Positions 1 to 9,124 of a stretch of DNA of 64,000 nt are shown in pieces (position 1 is the first letter of the stretch; every line of letters begins with the position of its first letter). The notes beneath the pieces were generated by a model, which worked only from the letters and a program-made list of their open reading frames with translations, was not told the origin of the DNA and ran no database searches. A program made the translations under genes and the position numbers. Source of the stretch: Cysteiniphilum sp. JM-1 (GTDB lineage: Bacteria; Pseudomonadota; Gammaproteobacteria; Francisellales; Francisellaceae); the NCBI RefSeq assembly GCF_008711525.1, contig NZ_VXKS01000004.1, positions 1 through 64,000 on the forward strand, in the 5' to 3' direction.

Positions 1-273
1 AGTAGAGGTATTACTATCTCAATGGATGGCAAGGGTCGAGCTACTGATAACATTTGTATTGAGCGTTTTTGGCGCAGTGCAAAATGCGAGCGAATTTATC
101 TTAATGAATATGGTTCTTTGCCTGAGCTTAGGTCTGATCTTGCTGATTATATTGATTTTTATAATCACCGTAGATTTCATGAGAGCTTGGGATACAAAAA
201 ACCAATAAATGTGTACAAAGAAGGTGCTATTGACTTTAAAAGTCAGATGCAAAAAACATTGCAGGTTGCATGA
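1..273 (+). CDS. IS3-family transposase OrfB, C-terminal part (partial)
   Basis: The frame is open from base 1, so the gene begins before the window. The visible 90 residues are the end of an rve/DDE integrase core: a DN(I/A)..ERFW.S.K.E block contains the catalytic Glu (about residue 21 of the visible part), followed by the typical tail with YI.FYN..R.H.SLGYK.P. It would catalyse cut-and-paste/copy-out transposition of an IS3-type element, normally made as an OrfAB frameshift fusion. Only OrfB is visible here. No frame damage is seen in this part. The next gene lies about 60 bp downstream. Confidence 0.93.
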   Translation, partial: SRGITISMDGKGRATDNICIERFWRSAKCERIYLNEYGSLPELRSDLADYIDFYNHRRFHESLGYKKPINVYKEGAIDFKSQMQKTLQVA

Positions 274-289
274 CATGTATAGGAATAAG

Positions 290-313
290 AATTTTCAAAA
301 AACTGTATTGACA
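290..313 (+). mobile_element. Candidate right inverted-repeat end of the IS3 element
   Basis: Downstream of the transposase stop the sequence CAAAAAACTGTATTGACA ends in CA. Read on the minus strand it starts TGTCAATACAG, the TG...CA form of IS3-family ends. The left end is outside the window, so the match cannot be tested. The boundary at 313 is an inference. Confidence 0.45.
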
Positions 314-331
314 CTTTGGGGTAGAATAGAA

Positions 332-631
332 ATGAAAAATAAACATATTGGATCAAGCATCCAATCAGCCATCAAAGAGCAAATGGAACATGACAAGCAA
401 TTCAGCATAGATTTTGAACAAGAACGCTATATTAACGAAGTTGCCCAACTTGCTTATCAGCTAAGAATTGAGTCAGGGCTTAGTCAAAAAGAACTCGCTG
501 AGAAATCAAATACTACACAGCAAGTTATTTCTCGTCTTGAAAGCGGCTCTGATACAAGGCTACCCTCGTTTAACCTGCTCTCAAAAATAGCTCATGCGTT
601 GGGGAAAAAGCTAACCATTCGATTTAGCTGA
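332..631 (+). CDS. XRE/HigA-type helix-turn-helix protein (orphan antitoxin-like)
   Basis: 99 residues. The N-terminal 45 residues are a charged helix region; residues about 45-95 are a Cro/C1-type HTH with LRIESGLSQKELAEKSNT and QQVISRLESG, ending ...LGKKLTIRFS. This resembles the antidote of HigBA/RelBE-like pairs, which binds its own promoter and neutralises a ribonuclease toxin. The ATG at 332 is chosen because the longer frame to 209 runs back into the transposase gene. In HigBA loci the toxin gene comes first; here the IS end lies about 18 bp upstream, so the toxin is missing or severed. The last 21 bases overlap the end of rlmKL on the other strand. It could also be a plain regulator. 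Confidence 0.8.
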   Translation: MKNKHIGSSIQSAIKEQMEHDKQFSIDFEQERYINEVAQLAYQLRIESGLSQKELAEKSNTTQQVISRLESGSDTRLPSFNLLSKIAHALGKKLTIRFS

Positions 632-2836
632 AATCTGCCAACAATGATGGATTGTTGGTCTTCTGAGAAAATCGCGTGACAAGCATTTATCATCAATGTT
701 TTGGCAATCATATTTTGCCTGAAGCCCTTCATCAAATTTAAACTTGCGATAGTTATTAGAGAAATATAACACGCCTTTTCTTGTTAAAAGTCGCATAGCC
801 AGCTCAATTAATTCCACGTGATCACGCTGTACATCCAAGACATTTTGCATACGCTTAGAGTTAGAAAATGTGGGAGGATCTAAGAAGATTACATCAAATT
901 GTTTACGCGCTTTAACGGCTTCTTTAAGCCACGTAAAGCAATCCGCTTGAATAAATACATGCTGATCAATGTTTAGTTTATTCAAGTGAAAATTGCGTTT
1001 TCCCCAATCTAGATAGGTCTTTGACATATCAACGCTCACAACTTGAGCCCCCACCAATGCGGCATGCACACTTGCCGAGCATGTATAAGAAAACAGGTTT
1101 AATAACGTTTTGCCTTGAGCGGCTTTTGCCACAATTTGACGCATTTTACGGTGATCTAAAAAAAGACCAGTATCTAAATAATCGTCAAAATTCACATAAA
1201 ACAAAGCATCATGTTCTTTAACCACATGGAACTTATCGGTTATTGCCTGCCTTTGATATTGACTATCACCCTTTTGTCGCTGGCGTGTTTTTAAATGAAT
1301 ATGTTCATATCTAACCTCTAACACTTCAGCAATGTGATAAACTGCTTGCAACAGACGCTTTTGTGCAAGTTTTTCATCAACTGTTTTACCCATTTGATAC
1401 TCTTGTACATGCACATGGGTATTATAAAGATCAATTGCCACCGCGTATTCAGGCAAGTCCGCATCATAGATACGATAACACTCAAGCTCCTGCTGCTGCG
1501 CCCATTTTTGGATTTGTTGATAATTCTTTAATAAACGATTTTTAAATGCCAAATGTCCATCATCTTGCAAAACTGCATTCTTAGCTTGACGCGTTAATTT
1601 CTGTGTCGCAGATTCATGCTGCATCACCCACTGGTCAGACACTTCAAATTGATAAAGCATCGTCTCAAGCGCTCCGTTGAAGAACTTATTAACTTTCATC
1701 GCTCTTAAACCAAGTGCTCTCACCGGTTCACTTGCCGCACTGAATATCGACACCTTCCAGCCACTGAAATCACGTATTAATGCCTTGCCAAACCCGCTAA
1801 ATAATCCACGCAGTTTTTCCGGTCGACCATGGTACAAACGCTCACCATAGGGGGGGTTGGTCAAGATAAAACCTGTTTTTTCGTGCGCATCATTAGCAAA
1901 ATCTCTGACATCCTGCACAAACACTTCAATCGCACCAACAAGATCAGCTCTGTCTATATTTTGTCGTGCTTTGTCCAGTACGCGCATATCATCGTCATAG
2001 CCAATTAAGGTTATATTGCTTTTCTCTTTGCCCATATTTTTGCGCATTAACGCTTCTGACTTTAGTGCCTGCCATGCATTATGATCAAAATCACGCCAAT
2101 GCATAAAACAAAACGTATCACGCGTAAGATTTGGCGCAATTTCATATGCCATCATCGCCGCCTCAATTAAGATCGTCCCTGAACCACACATTGGATCGAT
2201 AAAGTTCACTTGATCTTTTTTAAGCTCATCTAACCAGCCACTTTTGACAAGTAGTGCGGCAGCTAAAGTCTCTTTCAATGGTGCCTCACCTTGTGCTAAG
2301 CGATAGCCTCGACGATGTAAGCTTTGCCCTGTCAATGACAAATAAATAAATGCCATGCCTTTTTGCAAATGGATATTGATGACAATATCTGGATGCTCTA
2401 AATCAACGTTTGGGCGCTCATCCGTCTGATCACGGAAATAATCAACCACCGCATCCTTTGCTTTTTGTGCGGCAAATTGAGTGTTATTAAACACTTGATG
2501 TTTACCAGAAAGCTCAATTTTAATTGACTGTGTAACATCAAAGAAACTCGCCCAAGGTAACGAGTAAAGCTCATTATAAAAAGCATCAGCACTGTCAAAT
2601 TTAGCCACATGCAATTTGCGATGCACCTGATTGGCAAGACGTGACCATAAACACACCTTATATGCAGTGGCAAGATCGGCTTCAAACTCAACACCCGCAA
2701 GCTTCTCGCGCGCTTCATCAACGCCTAGTGCTAACAGCTCATCTTTTAGTAACAGTTCAATGCCCTTGGCACAGCTTGCAAAAAAGCTTAACAATTTGGT
2801 TTGCTCTACATTCTCAGTAGTAAGTGAAATATCCAT
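611..2836 (-). CDS. rlmKL: Bifunctional 23S rRNA m2G2445 / m7G2069 methyltransferase
   Basis: 741 residues, the usual length of the fused RlmL-RlmK protein. In order: an N-terminal ferredoxin-like and THUMP RNA-binding region, the RlmL methyltransferase with SAM motif DPMCGSGT (about residue 215) and catalytic NPPYGERL (about 320), then RlmK with LFSYTCSASVHA and LDPPTFSNSKRM (about 660). It methylates G2445 and G2069 of 23S rRNA during 50S assembly. It is monocistronic here, tail to tail with the HTH gene (21-base overlap). No strong Shine-Dalgarno sequence is seen before the ATG. Confidence 0.95.
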   Translation of the reverse strand: MDISLTTENVEQTKLLSFFASCAKGIELLLKDELLALGVDEAREKLAGVEFEADLATAYKVCLWSRLANQVHRKLHVAKFDSADAFYNELYSLPWASFFDVTQSIKIELSGKHQVFNNTQFAAQKAKDAVVDYFRDQTDERPNVDLEHPDIVINIHLQKGMAFIYLSLTGQSLHRRGYRLAQGEAPLKETLAAALLVKSGWLDELKKDQVNFIDPMCGSGTILIEAAMMAYEIAPNLTRDTFCFMHWRDFDHNAWQALKSEALMRKNMGKEKSNITLIGYDDDMRVLDKARQNIDRADLVGAIEVFVQDVRDFANDAHEKTGFILTNPPYGERLYHGRPEKLRGLFSGFGKALIRDFSGWKVSIFSAASEPVRALGLRAMKVNKFFNGALETMLYQFEVSDQWVMQHESATQKLTRQAKNAVLQDDGHLAFKNRLLKNYQQIQKWAQQQELECYRIYDADLPEYAVAIDLYNTHVHVQEYQMGKTVDEKLAQKRLLQAVYHIAEVLEVRYEHIHLKTRQRQKGDSQYQRQAITDKFHVVKEHDALFYVNFDDYLDTGLFLDHRKMRQIVAKAAQGKTLLNLFSYTCSASVHAALVGAQVVSVDMSKTYLDWGKRNFHLNKLNIDQHVFIQADCFTWLKEAVKARKQFDVIFLDPPTFSNSKRMQNVLDVQRDHVELIELAMRLLTRKGVLYFSNNYRKFKFDEGLQAKYDCQNIDDKCLSRDFLRRPTIHHCWQISAKSNG

Positions 2837-2925
2837 TAGAAAAATAATCGCTAAAAATTCAATCTGGGGATTATACCACTTATAAATTATTTTGCGGTGT
2901 TTAATTGCGAGGCATTTTTACTAAA

Positions 2926-3357
2926 TCAATGCCTAGAACCTAAGTCCTCATCTTCTTTATCTCCTTCTATTAAGTGTGTCAACTCATCACAGAGTATTAG
3001 TTGATCACCTTTAAACTCAAACATTGCAATAACTTTCGCTTTAATGATCATTCCATTAATTTTCTTAGCCTCAGGATAGTGCACACTACATACTTTATTA
3101 CCCTCTTCGATTAAATGTTCAAAGTGAATCTTCACCTGACTTACCGTTGACTTGAGCGCTTTAATATGCGCGATAAGGTTATCAAATTTCAGTATTTTGC
3201 CATCAACATACTGCGTGTAATCAGGGTGAAAGTATTTATGAATATCTGCTTCATCAAAACCATCTTTTTCAAAAATGATCTTAAATATCCGTACTAATAG
3301 CTCTTTCTTATCTGGGCAATGTTCTTGTCTTGTTTCAGTAATTGTTTTTCTATTCAT
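2926..3357 (-). CDS. NTF2/SnoaL-like small protein
   Basis: 143 residues from the ATG at 3357, chosen because AAAGGAG lies 7 bases upstream; a start at 3402 would add 15 residues without such a site. The order of helices and strands (LVRIFKIIFEKDGFDEADIHKYFHPDYTQYVDG..., then HIKALKS... and a strand-rich half ending FEFKGDQLILCDELTHLIEG) is that of the NTF2-like cone fold. Members of this fold are isomerases, hydrolases or binding proteins, so the substrate cannot be named. No signal peptide. It stands alone between rlmKL and the permease. Confidence 0.7.
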   Translation of the reverse strand: MNRKTITETRQEHCPDKKELLVRIFKIIFEKDGFDEADIHKYFHPDYTQYVDGKILKFDNLIAHIKALKSTVSQVKIHFEHLIEEGNKVCSVHYPEAKKINGMIIKAKVIAMFEFKGDQLILCDELTHLIEGDKEDEDLGSRH

Positions 3358-3573
3358 TACAGTCTCCTTTAATACTGGTTTATCTTGTCTTAACTGAAGC
3401 ACATTATATCTTTATCATAATTCGTATTTTATGCGCATTAAGACCAATGGTTGCTTTTATCGGACACAGTCAACCCCGTATCAAAACAAAATTTAAGCCA
3501 CATCATTTCTTGTTATAAAATTACTTTTCTAATATTATCTAAAAGGTTCTAACCAAATATCAGGGGAGAGGGT

Positions 3574-5115
3574 ATGGAGAAGAAACTAAATCAGCCGGGG
3601 CTGTTCTCGGCAATTGCCATTAGTATTGGCACAATGATGGGTAGCGGTTGGTTGTTTGCCTCATACTATGCATCGAAAGCTGCAGGTGGTGCTTCAATTT
3701 TGTCATGGATCATCGGCGCACTTGCCGTGCTGATCATGGCATTATTACTAGCAGAAATCGCCATAAAATATCCAGTCAATGGCCTTTTTACACGATTAAT
3801 CAGTATTTCACATAACCCACACTTTGGCTTTGTTACCGGCATCTCAAACTGGCTGTTAGGCTTGATTGTTATTCCGTCTGAAGCCATGGCAACTACGCAG
3901 TATATCGCATCTATCTATAAACCGATGACGCCATATATATTTGCCAATGGCTCATTAACCTTAGCGGGTGTTGCTGTGGTTGGCGTGTTTATGTTGATTT
4001 ATACACTGATCAATTACTGGGGTATTCATTTTTTTGCGAAGATTAACAACTCCATTACGACAATCAAGATTATTATCCCTATCGTCACTGCTGTTCTTAT
4101 GCTGCTTGCTGCATTTCATAGCAGTAATTTCACCGCACAAAATGCCAGTTTTATACCTTTTGGCAGTAGCAGTATATTTGGTGCGATTGTCAGCTGCGGT
4201 ATCTTTTATTCATTCTTTGGATTCCAAACAGCGGTTAGTTTTACCGCAGAGCTTAAAAACCCTAAACGCAATGTGCCTATAGCGTTAATTAGCAGTGTAC
4301 TCATTGTGCTTGGCATCTATTTGCTCTTACAAATTGCTTTTATTGGCGCGCTACCACCGCATATGCTTGATAATGGCTGGGCAGGACTTAATTTTGAATC
4401 ACCATTAGCACAATTAACAGGTCTTATTGGCTTAAATGCCTTGGCCGTTGTTCTATACGCTGACGCTTTTATCAGCCCTTCAGGCACGGGGATCATTTAT
4501 ACTGGTGCGAGCACGCGCATGCTCAATGAGATGGGTAAGCACGGTCAAGTACCCAAAGTCTTTGGCAAGATCAATGAACAAATTGGCATGTCGCGCATTT
4601 GCTTGATTTTCACCTTTGTCTGCTCATTGATTTTGATTATTTTCTTTAGAAACTGGCAGCTTATTGCTTCGTTAACCACTACGTTTATTTTGATTTCATG
4701 TATTGCTTTGCCAATTGCTTACAGCAAGCTCAAAGCCAATAAAAGCAATCCCTTAACGATAAGCTATTTGCCATTTCCGCAAGTATTCTCATTTGTGATC
4801 TTTTTATTCTTAAGCTACTTATTAATGATCTCAGGTATTATCAATTTAGCTGTGGCACTTATTCTACACTTGGCATTTTTTGTACTATACGCTGGCATGA
4901 AAATAAAAACACACGACAATAAACTCGTCAAAGAAATGATTGTTGGCTCGTGGGGGATTTTTGTATTCTTGGCATTTGAATTAGTTGCCGGCATTATTTA
5001 CAATCACTTTGCCAATTACACCGCGTTTTATATTGTATTTCTTATGTTAAGCGCACTGTTTTATTTCGTGCTTGTTGCACAGAAGTCAGAAGGAAAGCAA
5101 AGAAATCACCAGTAA
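3574..5115 (+). CDS. APC-superfamily amino acid permease
   Basis: 513 residues with about 12 hydrophobic helices. The first helix carries the APC signature SIGTMMGSGWLFASY, a glycine-rich unwound segment that binds the substrate amino and carboxyl groups. The remainder alternates TM segments and short loops, with a charged stretch (TRMLNEMGKHGQVPKVFGKIN) typical of the loop after TM8. It lies in the inner membrane and probably exchanges or takes up an amino acid or polyamine precursor; specificity is not readable. A good Shine-Dalgarno (GGGGAGAGGG) precedes the ATG. It stands alone, with hairpins and a small secreted gene downstream. Confidence 0.88.
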   Translation: MEKKLNQPGLFSAIAISIGTMMGSGWLFASYYASKAAGGASILSWIIGALAVLIMALLLAEIAIKYPVNGLFTRLISISHNPHFGFVTGISNWLLGLIVIPSEAMATTQYIASIYKPMTPYIFANGSLTLAGVAVVGVFMLIYTLINYWGIHFFAKINNSITTIKIIIPIVTAVLMLLAAFHSSNFTAQNASFIPFGSSSIFGAIVSCGIFYSFFGFQTAVSFTAELKNPKRNVPIALISSVLIVLGIYLLLQIAFIGALPPHMLDNGWAGLNFESPLAQLTGLIGLNALAVVLYADAFISPSGTGIIYTGASTRMLNEMGKHGQVPKVFGKINEQIGMSRICLIFTFVCSLILIIFFRNWQLIASLTTTFILISCIALPIAYSKLKANKSNPLTISYLPFPQVFSFVIFLFLSYLLMISGIINLAVALILHLAFFVLYAGMKIKTHDNKLVKEMIVGSWGIFVFLAFELVAGIIYNHFANYTAFYIVFLMLSALFYFVLVAQKSEGKQRNHQ

Positions 5116-5142
5116 TTTCTCCAACGCATAGACAACTGAGCA

Positions 5143-5177
5143 TCAAGTCACTAGACTTGAGCTTACTCTTAAGTGAC
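5143..5177 (+). promoter_or_regulatory. Competing hairpins before a small exported-protein gene
   Basis: TCAAGTC(5143-5149) pairs with GACTTGA(5154-5160), a 7-bp stem with a 4-base loop. GTCACT(5147-5152) can instead pair with AGTGAC(5172-5177), just before the AAGG ribosome-binding site of the gene at 5189. No T-run follows, so it is not a standard terminator. A switch role is inference only. Confidence 0.3.
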
Positions 5178-5188
5178 AAGGTTTATTT

Positions 5189-5494
5189 ATGCGTCGACAC
5201 ATTGTATCCATTATCACAGGACTCACCGTTATTATGACGGGGATAGGTTATGCTGATGCAAACTTTGATAAGGCGATGACCTATGCCACGGTTAACACCG
5301 TTGTGGCAACCAGCTCAGCGATCGCTTTACAAAAAGCCGGCTTTAAAACCCAAACCTATAATACGCAATACGGTTTAGTTACTACTATTGATAATGGTCA
5401 AAACAATATATCTCAAAAGAATCAAAATAAGCCTAGCATTTGGCAAACACAGCAAGAGATCTCTCAACAACGCCAAGATTTTATGAATCAATAA
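5189..5494 (+). CDS. Small exported protein of unknown function
   Basis: 101 residues. The N-terminus MRRH plus a hydrophobic run (IVSIITGLTVIMTGIGYADA) is a likely Sec signal with cleavage near residue 24. The mature part is short and polar, rich in Gln, Asn and Thr (QNNISQKNQNK, QTQQEISQQRQDF), with no Cys. I do not recognise a family. AAGG about 9 bases before the ATG is a plausible ribosome-binding site. The product is probably periplasmic. The next gene, on the other strand, ends 9 bases away. Confidence 0.65.
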   Translation: MRRHIVSIITGLTVIMTGIGYADANFDKAMTYATVNTVVATSSAIALQKAGFKTQTYNTQYGLVTTIDNGQNNISQKNQNKPSIWQTQQEISQQRQDFMNQ

Positions 5495-5503
5495 ATGCGT
5501 TTT

Positions 5504-6751
5504 TTAGTGCTTACTCTCACGCACAAAACATAAGGTGAGTAATGCCAAAATAATGCTTCCAGGCAAAATACTAAAAGCCACTTCATAGCTTGATACACTA
5601 TAATTAGCACCCAAGACATCCGGTTGCAAATGATCTAAAATCATGCCAACAAGTCCTTCAAAGGTGCCGCCAAAGATTGGCTCTCCGGTATTGATCAATG
5701 CTACAGCAGTCGCCATCACCCATAAAGGATTCACCTTACGTCCAACGACAAAGACCAACATAAATGAGCTCGTTACAATGCCATAAGCAAGACAAGCAAT
5801 AACTAACAACGTTGTATTTAAATGCAAATACAAAATAGCCAGCAAAGATACAAAACCAATCAGTGTGCAGCAAAACATAATCGGCACACAGCGGATCTTA
5901 ACCGATAATTTCCCCATGATCGGCGCACCTATCCCCATACCGATAAAAATACACGAAATAAAGTAACTGGCTTGTGTTGTTGTTAACGCATATTTTTGAA
6001 CAAAAAAGCTATTTCCCCACAACCCACCAAAGGCATCAATCGTGGTGAAGATCAAACCAGAATATGCCATAAGTAACCAATTATTGCGTGAACTGATGAC
6101 CTTTTTGATCATCTTTAAAATATTTTTTTGCTCATTTTGCGCTGCTTGCTCCTCCGCTAAATTAGCATGCCCCTCTTCAGGATCATCACGCACAATAAGC
6201 CAATAAACAATCGCAAAAACAACGCCAATAATGGCACAGTAATATAGACCCTCTTGCCAACCAACACTATTAAATAAAGCCGACAAGGGCGCTTGCCCAA
6301 CGACAGCTCCAGCCATTGCCGCAGTTAATAATAAACTACTGGCAACAGAGAAACCTTTTTCATCAAACCATGTCGCTGCTGCTTTCATATAACTCACTGT
6401 GGCAAACGCAACACCTAGCCCCATCATCAAGCGCCCGATAAAGGCAAAAGCAATATGATTAGATGCTGCAAACAGCAAGACCCCAAACGCACTGATAAGC
6501 AATGACACCGTACTGACATTGCGACAGCCAAAACGATCAAGAAGCAATCCAGCAAACGGCTGGATAAACAGCACACAATACAAAAAAACCGCCGACAGAA
6601 ACCCCATTTGTGCTGAGTTAATACCAAAATGCAGTTTGATATCACCGGCGATCAAACTTGGAAAGACCAATGCAATATACTTATAAAATAATAAAAATGA
6701 GCTAAGAACAATAACAATCCAAGCATAGCCTTTGATATTTTTGATCGACAT
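5504..6751 (-). CDS. MFS transporter, Francisella/Legionella-type paralogue 1
   Basis: 415 residues, 12 predicted TM helices with the MFS A-like loop LLLDRFGCRNVS between TM2 and TM3. The N-terminus (IKGYAWIVIVLSSFLLFYKYIALVFPSLIA) closely matches the protein at 25068-26384, so the two are paralogues. Such carriers in Francisella and Legionella move amino acids or other small solutes across the inner membrane; the substrate here is unknown. It is divergent from the outer-membrane protein gene at 6898. Confidence 0.88.
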   Translation of the reverse strand: MSIKNIKGYAWIVIVLSSFLLFYKYIALVFPSLIAGDIKLHFGINSAQMGFLSAVFLYCVLFIQPFAGLLLDRFGCRNVSTVSLLISAFGVLLFAASNHIAFAFIGRLMMGLGVAFATVSYMKAAATWFDEKGFSVASSLLLTAAMAGAVVGQAPLSALFNSVGWQEGLYYCAIIGVVFAIVYWLIVRDDPEEGHANLAEEQAAQNEQKNILKMIKKVISSRNNWLLMAYSGLIFTTIDAFGGLWGNSFFVQKYALTTTQASYFISCIFIGMGIGAPIMGKLSVKIRCVPIMFCCTLIGFVSLLAILYLHLNTTLLVIACLAYGIVTSSFMLVFVVGRKVNPLWVMATAVALINTGEPIFGGTFEGLVGMILDHLQPDVLGANYSVSSYEVAFSILPGSIILALLTLCFVRESKH

Positions 6752-6897
6752 GTGTTTTCTGTTTCTTCTTTTTTAGACATAAGGCGTTATATTAACAGCC
6801 ATTTTTTCGCAAAAGAAGTATATTTTTATATTGAGATGTCTCTCTTTTTAGAAAGTTATAAGCTAAGCTTAAGCTAGGATGATGAAAAACTAAGGTA

Positions 6898-7635
6898 ATG
6901 AAGATCCCTATGAAGAAAATAATCTCAATATTGAGTTTAGCTTTATGTGCAAGCTCAGTAAGTAGTTATGCTTATGAAACACTGTCTTATGGCTTTGTTG
7001 ATGTCAACGGCGGCTATGCCAATAGCCCAAGCTCACTTGATTGGAATCAGTTCTCGCTACCCAATCATACAACAGCCAATAATGGTGAAAGCTCCAATGC
7101 CTTTAGCGCGAGTATGCTTGCAGGTCTTGGCGCTGATCTAGGTTATGATCTGTCACTAGAAGCTATGCTTGGCATTGGTTTTACTAGCTCCCTATACGAT
7201 AGTAACGCCACCACTACTAGCACATTGACATCAGCAACCGCGCATGGCAGCTTTAAGATTGAGCGCTCACTGTATGTGCCGATATTACTGGGTTTAAAAT
7301 ACCAACCATTTAATCGTTTAAGCTTTTCAGCCGCAGGAGGCGCTACCTTTTTAAACCAAACGTACAAAGCTAATTTAAGTGGTTTTAGCACACCAATTGC
7401 CAGTGATGGAACACTATCAGGCTTTCAACCTGCCATGCGCTTAGCCATGGATGTTCAGTTAACGAGAAGCTTAAGCCTATCGGCAAGTTATTTACGCACA
7501 TTTGGTAATGCGACAATTGATAATGACAACTCCAAACCATTACCTATTCAAATATTTAGCCTTGGCTTACGCTATCAATTCCCAATGGGTGAAGCACTTG
7601 CCAAGCAACGTATTTACGGCACACCATCAGATTAA
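6898..7635 (+). CDS. Outer-membrane beta-barrel protein (OmpA/OmpW-like fold)
   Basis: 245 residues. A signal peptide (MKKIISILSLALCASSVSSYA) is followed by alternating amphipathic strands typical of an 8-stranded barrel: YGFVDVNGGYA, FSASMLAGLGADLGYDLSLEAMLG, and a last strand IFSLGLRYQFPMG. A short periplasmic tail follows the barrel. It probably acts as a structural porin-like or surface protein. The start may be 6898 (AAGG very close) or the ATG at 6910 (MKKI...); the latter gives the cleaner signal peptide. Compare the partial barrel protein at the end of the window. Confidence 0.78.
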   Translation: MKIPMKKIISILSLALCASSVSSYAYETLSYGFVDVNGGYANSPSSLDWNQFSLPNHTTANNGESSNAFSASMLAGLGADLGYDLSLEAMLGIGFTSSLYDSNATTTSTLTSATAHGSFKIERSLYVPILLGLKYQPFNRLSFSAAGGATFLNQTYKANLSGFSTPIASDGTLSGFQPAMRLAMDVQLTRSLSLSASYLRTFGNATIDNDNSKPLPIQIFSLGLRYQFPMGEALAKQRIYGTPSD

Positions 7636-7757
7636 CTACATCCATCACAAACATATCTATTGTTTAAATCAACTTAACCTATGTCAATATTTCCAGATAT
7701 TGTTAATTTACATCATCGCACATACAATTCTGAACACATTATATTCAGGATATCATT

Positions 7758-8933
7758 ATGAAAACTTATAAAATCGCCATACTATTAAGCTATCTGTCCA
7801 TTGCTTCGGTATCTGCAGTAATACTTACACCTGCATTGCCACAAATTGGCAAATTTTACTCACTTGACACTTCCAGCCTCTCATGGTTTGTCGGCATTTT
7901 TTTATTTGGCTATGTTTTTGGTCAGCTGATTTATGCCCCACTTGCCAATCGTTTTGGCAGACTCAAAGCCATTCGCTTTGGTTTTGTCATTAACTTAATC
8001 GGTTTGGTTATATGCTATATCGCGGCAACCAACATGCTCCATAGCTATAGCTTGTTACTTTTAGGTCGGGTTATTACCGCACTTGGTTCTTCTGCAGGCT
8101 TGGCGTGTACTTTCACGTTAGTCAATGAGCTCTTGAATGAAGCGCAAGCAAAGAAAGCAATCTCTTATTCCATGCTGTCTTTTATGCTCGGGATTGGTAT
8201 TGCTGTCACTCTCGGTGGTGTTGTGACGCAATACTTACAGTGGCAAGATCTATTTTTTATCTTGTTTATTCATGGTGCACTCGCTTATTTATCAACGTTT
8301 TTGTTCCATGAAACACTACAAGAAAAACACTCATTACATCCAATAGCCATTGCCCAAAGATACGCACATGCATTAAAAAATCATCGTTTACGTCACTATG
8401 CTTTGATTATTGGCTTATGCTCAACGGTATCCTATGGCTACGCAGCAGCGGCACCAATGATCGCACAACACATGCTGCATTTGACACCTAGCGAATATGG
8501 CTATTGGAATTTAATCGCACTAGCCGGCACACTAATAAGTGGCTTAAGCGCACCCCGCATACTGCATCGATTTGATGCCAATAAGATTATTATGGTTGCC
8601 ATTGCTATTATTTTTATTGGCGCAATATTGCTTTATCTTAGCGTTCAATTTAATGCTCGAGCATTAGTGTTCTTTCTTATTTGCGCAGTATTGTATTACT
8701 TCAGCGGATTATTATTCCCAAGTGCAACACTGTTTGCTTCATCAGCGATTAATGATAAAGCATCTGCTTCATCCATGATGAGCTTTATGAATATGGGCTC
8801 AGCAATGCTTGCGGTCATTATTATGGGTTATTTACCTGGAGATAGCGCACTACAATTTAGTCTGATACTTATTGCGTTTATCGCCATTAATATAATTTCG
8901 GGAATTTTTCTAAAAAGAGATAATCAATCTTGA
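7758..8933 (+). CDS. MFS multidrug-type efflux transporter (Bcr/CflA-like)
   Basis: 391 residues, 12 TM helices. The drug:H+ antiporter signatures are visible: LTPALPQIGKFY after TM1, and GQLIYAPLANRFGRLKAIRFG (motif A) between TM2 and TM3, LLGRVITALGSSAGLA in TM4. Such proteins export small hydrophobic compounds in exchange for protons. The TGA stop at 8931-8933 touches the CCA end of the antisense tRNA-Lys gene, so convergent transcripts must meet here; a terminator-like hairpin follows at 9037. Confidence 0.85.
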   Translation: MKTYKIAILLSYLSIASVSAVILTPALPQIGKFYSLDTSSLSWFVGIFLFGYVFGQLIYAPLANRFGRLKAIRFGFVINLIGLVICYIAATNMLHSYSLLLLGRVITALGSSAGLACTFTLVNELLNEAQAKKAISYSMLSFMLGIGIAVTLGGVVTQYLQWQDLFFILFIHGALAYLSTFLFHETLQEKHSLHPIAIAQRYAHALKNHRLRHYALIIGLCSTVSYGYAAAAPMIAQHMLHLTPSEYGYWNLIALAGTLISGLSAPRILHRFDANKIIMVAIAIIFIGAILLYLSVQFNARALVFFLICAVLYYFSGLLFPSATLFASSAINDKASASSMMSFMNMGSAMLAVIIMGYLPGDSALQFSLILIAFIAINIISGIFLKRDNQS

Positions 8934-9009
8934 TGGTGGGTCGTGCAGGATTCGAACCTGCGACCAATTGGTTAAAAGCCAACTGCTCTACCGACTGAGC
9001 TAACGACCC
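8934..9009 (-). tRNA. tRNA-Lys (UUU)
   Basis: On the minus strand the 76-nt cloverleaf starts GGGTCGTTAGCTCAG, has anticodon TTT in the loop CTTTTAA, a T-loop GGTTCGAATCC and an encoded CCA end. The acceptor stem GGGTCGT/ACGACCC is perfect. Confidence 0.97.
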
Positions 9010-9020
9010 GACGAAGAGCT

Positions 9021-9048
9021 ATTATAACGGCTCAACCCCTTATTGCAA
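9021..9048 (-). promoter_or_regulatory. Promoter of tRNA-Lys
   Basis: On the minus strand TTGCAA (9048-9043), a 16-base spacer and a perfect TATAAT (9026-9021) lie 11 bases before the tRNA 5' end. Confidence 0.75.
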
Positions 9049-9058
9049 GGGCTTTTTT
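9037..9058 (+). terminator. Rho-independent terminator, plus strand
   Basis: CCCTT(9037-9041), loop ATTGC, AAGGG(9047-9051), then C and six T. It can end read-through from the MFS gene after it crosses the antisense tRNA-Lys. It overlaps the tRNA-Lys promoter. Confidence 0.55.
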
Positions 9059-9124
9059 CAATTAATTCCAGTGAATTTTAAATCTGTACTTTTTACAGTC
9101 AAACAGAAGCTATATCCTGTAGAT

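Noticed and set aside
19-276. Reverse-strand frame opposite the transposase
   Set aside because: It is the antisense shadow of a conserved integrase core.
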